From the NCBI RefSeq assembly GCF_036226885.1, contig NZ_CP109027.1:5642001-5706000 (forward strand): a stretch of 64,000 nucleotides of DNA. The letters are read 5' to 3'. The DNA is from Streptomyces sp. NBC_00663. Lineage in GTDB: Bacteria; Actinomycetota; Actinomycetes; Streptomycetales; Streptomycetaceae. This document shows, in pieces, positions 60,879 through 64,000 of the stretch (position 1 is the stretch's first letter; each line of letters begins with the position of its first letter). The position numbers and the translations under genes were made by a program. Below the pieces are notes generated by a model that worked only from the letters and a program-made list of their open reading frames with translations, searched no databases and had not been told where the DNA came from.

Positions 60879-62054
60879 ATGCGCACCACCGTCGGCATCA
60901 TCGGAGCCGGCCCCGCCGGCCTCCTCCTCGCCCGGCTGCTCCACAACGCGGGCATCGACGCGGTCGTCCTGGAAGCCCGCGACCGCGCTTACGTCGAGCA
61001 GCGTCAGCGGGCCGGGATCCTGGAGCAGGGGACCGTGGACGTGCTGCGCGCGGCCGGGGCCGGGGAGCGCATGGACCGCGAGGGACTGCGGCACGACGGG
61101 ATCGAGCTGAGGTACGACGGGAAGCGGCACCGTGTCGACTTCCCCGCCCTCACCGGCGGCCGGTCCGTGATGGTGTACGCGCAGACCGAGGTCTGCAAGG
61201 ACCTCATAGCCCTCCAGCTGAAGGAGGGCGGACCGCTGCTGTTCGAGGCGGAGGCGCTGGCCGTCGAGGGGGCCGACAGCGACAGTCCGGCCGTCCGCTT
61301 CCGGCACGAGGGGCGCGAGGACGTCCTGGAGTGCGAGTACGTCGTCGGGTGCGACGGGTTCTGGGGGGTGGCCCGCAAGGCGGTGCCCGAGGAACTCGTG
61401 CGCGTCTTCGAGCGGACGTACCCCTTCGGCTGGCTCGGCATCCTCGCCGACGTCCCGCCCTCGCACGACGAGCTCGTCTACGCCCGCCACGACCGCGGCT
61501 TCGCCCTCCTCTCCATGCGCTCGCCGTCCGTCTCCCGCCTCTACCTCCAGGTCCCCGAGGGCACCGACGCCGAGGCGTGGGGCGACGAGGAGATCTGGGA
61601 CGAGCTGGAGCGCCGCTTCGAGACCGAGGACGGGTGGACGCTGGAACGGGGCCCCCTCACACAGAAGTCCGTCACACCCATGCGGTCCTACGTCCACGAG
61701 CCCATGCGGCACGGGCGGCTCTTCCTCGCCGGGGACGCCGCGCACATCGTGCCGCCGACCGGGGCGAAGGGGCTGAATCTGGCCGTCGGGGACGTCGTCA
61801 CCTTCGCGCGGGCGCTGTCGTACAAGAAGGACACCGGTTCGGCCGAGCTGCTCGACGCCTACTCGGAGACCTGTCTGCGCCGGGTGTGGCAGGCCGAGCG
61901 GTTCTCGTACGACATGACGACCCTGCTGCACCGGTCACCCGACGCCACTCCTTTCGAGGACCGGCTCCAGGTGGCCCGGCTGGAGCGGATCGCCACGTCC
62001 GTGGCCGCCGAGACCGACCTCGCCGAGGGCTACACGGGGTTCTCCTTCGGGTGA
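60879..62054 (+). CDS. pobA: 4-hydroxybenzoate 3-monooxygenase
   Basis: 391 residues. Flavoprotein that hydroxylates 4-hydroxybenzoate to protocatechuate with NADPH and oxygen. FAD loop VGIIGAGPAGLLLARLLHN, RQRAGILEQGTVDVL typical of PobA, and the second FAD motif GRLFLAGDAAHIVPPTGAKG. AGAGAGG precedes ATG at 60879. No protocatechuate pathway genes are nearby, so the product must be used by distant genes. Controlled probably by the palindrome at 60810. Confidence 0.93.
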   Translation: MRTTVGIIGAGPAGLLLARLLHNAGIDAVVLEARDRAYVEQRQRAGILEQGTVDVLRAAGAGERMDREGLRHDGIELRYDGKRHRVDFPALTGGRSVMVYAQTEVCKDLIALQLKEGGPLLFEAEALAVEGADSDSPAVRFRHEGREDVLECEYVVGCDGFWGVARKAVPEELVRVFERTYPFGWLGILADVPPSHDELVYARHDRGFALLSMRSPSVSRLYLQVPEGTDAEAWGDEEIWDELERRFETEDGWTLERGPLTQKSVTPMRSYVHEPMRHGRLFLAGDAAHIVPPTGAKGLNLAVGDVVTFARALSYKKDTGSAELLDAYSETCLRRVWQAERFSYDMTTLLHRSPDATPFEDRLQVARLERIATSVAAETDLAEGYTGFSFG

Positions 62055-62226
62055 TGTACCGAAACGGTCATGAACCTGCCCCCTTCGTGGCTGGGAATCA
62101 ACCGCCCGCGTAGCGTGTTGCGCAGCACGACAAGGGAAAGATCCTCCCCAAGCACTAGGGTCAATCCTTTGCCTACCTATTACTCTTGACGCCAAGGCCC
62201 ACACGAAGTGGCCATGGAGGAGTGAA

Positions 62227-63135
62227 ATGAGGAGCAGCAACCCGGTCTTCTCGCGACGGGGGTTCAGCCGCGACAACGGCTACGCGGGCTTCAACGCCCA
62301 GCCGCAGGCCGGGGGCGCAGCCGTGGGCGCGCAGGGCAACCCGTACGCCCAGCAGCCGACCGGCAACCCGTACGCGCAGAACCCCTACGCGCAGAACCCG
62401 TACGCCCAGCAGGACCTTCAGCACGGCGCGCCGCCGCAGGCCCCGGTCACCACCGGCCGGATGACGATGGACGACGTCGTCATGCGCACCGGTACGACCC
62501 TCGGTGTTCTCATCGTCACGGCCGCCGTCGCCTGGGCGACGCTGCCGGTCGACGACGCGAACATCAGCCGGTCCTACGGCATCGCCATCGGCGCCGGTCT
62601 GATCGGCATGGTGCTGGCGCTCGTCCAGTCCTTCAAGCGCAAGGCCTCGCCCGCGCTGATCGTGTCGTACGCCGCGTTCGAGGGTGTCTTCCTCGGCGTG
62701 GTCTCCAGCGTCGTCGACAACCGCATCGCGAGCGGTGCGGCCATGCAGGCCGTGATCGGCACGCTTGCCGTGTTCGCCGCGGTCCTCGTGGCGTACCGGG
62801 CGGGCTGGATCCGCGTCAACCGCCGCTTCTACGGCTTCGTGATGGCGGCGGCCCTCGGCTTCGTCCTGCTGATGGCCGTGAACCTGCTGTTCGCCGTCTT
62901 CGGCGGCGGTGACGGCCTCGGCTTCCGCAGCGGCGGCCTCGGCATCGCGTTCGGCATCATCGGCGTCCTGCTCGGCGCCTGCTTCCTGGCCCTCGACTTC
63001 AAGCAGGTCGAGGACGGCATCGCCTACGGCGCGCCGAAGGAGGAGGCCTGGCTGGCGGCGTTCGGTCTGACGATGACGCTGGTCTGGATCTACATGGAGT
63101 TCCTGAGGCTCATCTCGATCCTCAACAGCGACTGA
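62227..63135 (+). CDS. Bax inhibitor-1/YccA-like membrane protein
   Basis: 302 residues. After an N-terminal tail with NPYAQ repeats (GNPYAQQPTGNPYAQNPYAQ), there are seven transmembrane helices of the BI-1 family, with the conserved aspartates near the C-terminal end (ALDFKQVEDGIAYG). Members act as pH-gated calcium leak channels. The five-residue repeats are encoded by near-identical 15-bp units (62338-62412). AGGAG lies 4 bases before ATG at 62227. Confidence 0.9.
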   Translation: MRSSNPVFSRRGFSRDNGYAGFNAQPQAGGAAVGAQGNPYAQQPTGNPYAQNPYAQNPYAQQDLQHGAPPQAPVTTGRMTMDDVVMRTGTTLGVLIVTAAVAWATLPVDDANISRSYGIAIGAGLIGMVLALVQSFKRKASPALIVSYAAFEGVFLGVVSSVVDNRIASGAAMQAVIGTLAVFAAVLVAYRAGWIRVNRRFYGFVMAAALGFVLLMAVNLLFAVFGGGDGLGFRSGGLGIAFGIIGVLLGACFLALDFKQVEDGIAYGAPKEEAWLAAFGLTMTLVWIYMEFLRLISILNSD

Positions 63136-63157
63136 CCTCCGCGGAGGTAGTCGCGTG

Positions 63158-63189
63158 GAAGGGCCCCGGCGTTCTCGCCGGGGCCCTTC
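63158..63189. terminator. Bidirectional terminator
   Basis: GAAGGGCCCCGGCG (63158-63171) and CGCCGGGGCCCTTC (63176-63189), perfect 14 bp with a 4-base loop, between convergent genes. Confidence 0.92.
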
Positions 63190-63210
63190 GGCGTTTCCGC
63201 CGGTGCGCGT

Positions 63211-63441
63211 CTAGAGGAACTTGCGCGCGGCCCTCCTCAGGTCGTACTCGTGGATGATCGCCTTCGCGTGGCCGTACGCGAGGTTGTGTTCGTGGCGGAG
63301 CCAGCTGACCTTTTCCTCGAAGCGGAAGAGAGCCGGGCCTTCTTCGACGGTGCGGATCCAGTCGGACACTTCACGACCGGTGCAGTGAGGGATGCGGGCG
63401 AGCATGTTGCGGTGGGTCTCCTCGGAGAGGACGTGGGACAT
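63211..63441 (-). CDS. DUF4287 family small protein
   Basis: 76 residues: HRNMLARIPHCTGREVSDWI, then KVSWLRHEHNLAYGHAKAII and a basic end. DUF4287 proteins are short and helical with no assigned function. GGAGG lies 5 bases before ATG at 63441. Divergent from the next gene. Confidence 0.82.
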   Translation of the reverse strand: MSHVLSEETHRNMLARIPHCTGREVSDWIRTVEEGPALFRFEEKVSWLRHEHNLAYGHAKAIIHEYDLRRAARKFL

Positions 63442-63533
63442 CGGCGCCTCCGGACGCAAAGGGGATGTAAGCCGGTCCTTCAGGTCACCGTGCCTGAGCG
63501 TTGGCCTGTTGGCAACAGTCCCGGTGCGGCGCG

Positions 63534-63539
63534 TACGGT
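63534..63539 (+). promoter_or_regulatory. -10 box of a likely leaderless promoter
   Basis: TACGGT, then six bases, then GTG at 63546; no ribosome binding site. Confidence 0.45.
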
Positions 63540-63545
63540 TGCGCC

Positions 63546-63857
63546 GTGGCTGATACGACGCGTCTGACGCAGGCTGTGGATCACTTCGCCGACCGTTTGC
63601 GGGCCGCTCCGCAGAGCCGGCTGCAAAGGGGCGCCGCGGCCGAGGCACTGGGCCTGGCCAGGGAGTTGGCGCGCAGGGCGCAGCTGATCGAGGAGCCCTC
63701 GGCGGAGCCGAGAGAGATGCCGGACGCGGGCATGTTCGCCGCCGCGGACCAAATCACCGTCGCCGTGCACGACTTGGCCCTCGTCCTCACGGACGAGGGC
63801 CAGCTCGACGAGGCGGTGCGGTTGGTGGAGGAGGCGCAGAAGCGGGCGGGCGTCTGA
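63546..63857 (+). CDS. Small helical protein of unknown function
   Basis: 103 residues, almost wholly predicted helical (TQAVDHFADRLRAAPQSRLQ, then VAVHDLALVLTDEGQLDEAV and RLVEEAQKRAG), without cysteines, signal or membrane segment. No family recognised. GTG start with a leaderless-type promoter; ends 7 bases before the stop of the convergent partial gene. Confidence 0.75.
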   Translation: MADTTRLTQAVDHFADRLRAAPQSRLQRGAAAEALGLARELARRAQLIEEPSAEPREMPDAGMFAAADQITVAVHDLALVLTDEGQLDEAVRLVEEAQKRAGV

Positions 63858-63864
63858 GAGGGGA

Positions 63865-64000
63865 CTACAGGGACGCTATGACCCGGTCCGCCAGGATGTA
63901 GACGTTCTCCTCGCCGCACGCGAACGTCAGCGTGTAGGCGCCCGAGACTCCCGAGCCGCCCAGCAGTATCGGGCTCTCGCCCGCGGTCAGCGCCGCCGAG
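63865..64000 (-). CDS. C-terminus of a gene entering from the right edge
   Basis: Minus-strand frame open from the window edge to TAG at 63865-63867. The last residues read TFACGEENVYILADRVIASL, preceded by GESPILLGGSGVSGAY. Codon use fits a Streptomyces gene. Too short to assign a product. Confidence 0.55.
   Translation of the reverse strand, partial: SAALTAGESPILLGGSGVSGAYTLTFACGEENVYILADRVIASL

Overview
This is a 64 kb chromosomal window from a Streptomyces. GC content is very high throughout, and the gene order matches what I remember of the S. coelicolor SCO3089-SCO3125 neighbourhood: pth-rplY-prs-glmU on the left, mfd in the middle, mazG-P450-rpf-eno-divIC-DUF501-ppx-ndh-cfa on the right. 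The bldA leucyl-tRNA (anticodon UAA) is present intact. Identifications come from recognising protein motifs and synteny by eye; no database search was run.

Layout. 0.2-5.0 kb: housekeeping genes on the minus strand (membrane protein, peptidyl-tRNA hydrolase, L25/Ctc, PRPP synthetase, GlmU), then tRNA-Gln(UUG). 5.0-7.3 kb: an HTH plus LAGLIDADG-like gene abutting the tRNA, and an orphan histidine kinase. 7.4-12.8 kb: an intracellular toxin/immunity-type island with SUKH-3, a YwqJ-type deaminase, a WHH-nuclease/SUKH-1 fusion, and a 1010-residue protein with deaminase-like and SUKH-4 domains. 13-19 kb: an ECF41 sigma factor with two well-matched ECF41 promoters (one before a CxxC carboxymuconolactone-decarboxylase gene, one before a shortened DoxX gene and the sigma gene), a coiled-coil protein, an acetate-type symporter with its DUF485 partner, and an NAD(P)-binding protein. 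19-25 kb: GNAT, MFS efflux pump, MacB-type ABC exporter. 25-31 kb: mfd and a membrane NACHT NTPase. 30.7-34 kb: MerR/SDR operon, a 477-bp minisatellite of 16 units, TetR and its divergent partner. 34-41 kb: small antitoxin-like protein, secreted HNH lipoprotein, GNAT, two exported proteins, and an HTH-methyltransferase-specificity fusion. 40-45.9 kb: membrane protein/Ser-Thr kinase pair, SurA-like lipoprotein, MazG, cytochrome P450.

46-55 kb: two resuscitation-promoting factors, the second behind a ydaO-type cyclic-di-AMP riboswitch, then enolase, FtsB/DivIC, DUF501, Ppx/GppA, NADH dehydrogenase II with a Rex-like site upstream, and a cyclopropane fatty acid synthase. 55-64 kb: a second MacB-type ABC pair, bldA, a lipoprotein and membrane protein, PobA, a Bax-inhibitor-1 protein, and small terminal genes.

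Themes. Several genes appear to be transcribed without a leader (TAnnnT-like box, six bases, start codon). Only one in-frame TTA codon was found, in the HTH/LAGLIDADG-like gene, so that is the one gene here predicted to depend directly on bldA. The most unusual items are the toxin/immunity island, the tRNA-adjacent HTH/LAGLIDADG-like gene, the self-contained ECF41 regulon with an internally deleted DoxX, the minisatellite, and the methyltransferase fusion with HPPF in place of NPPF.
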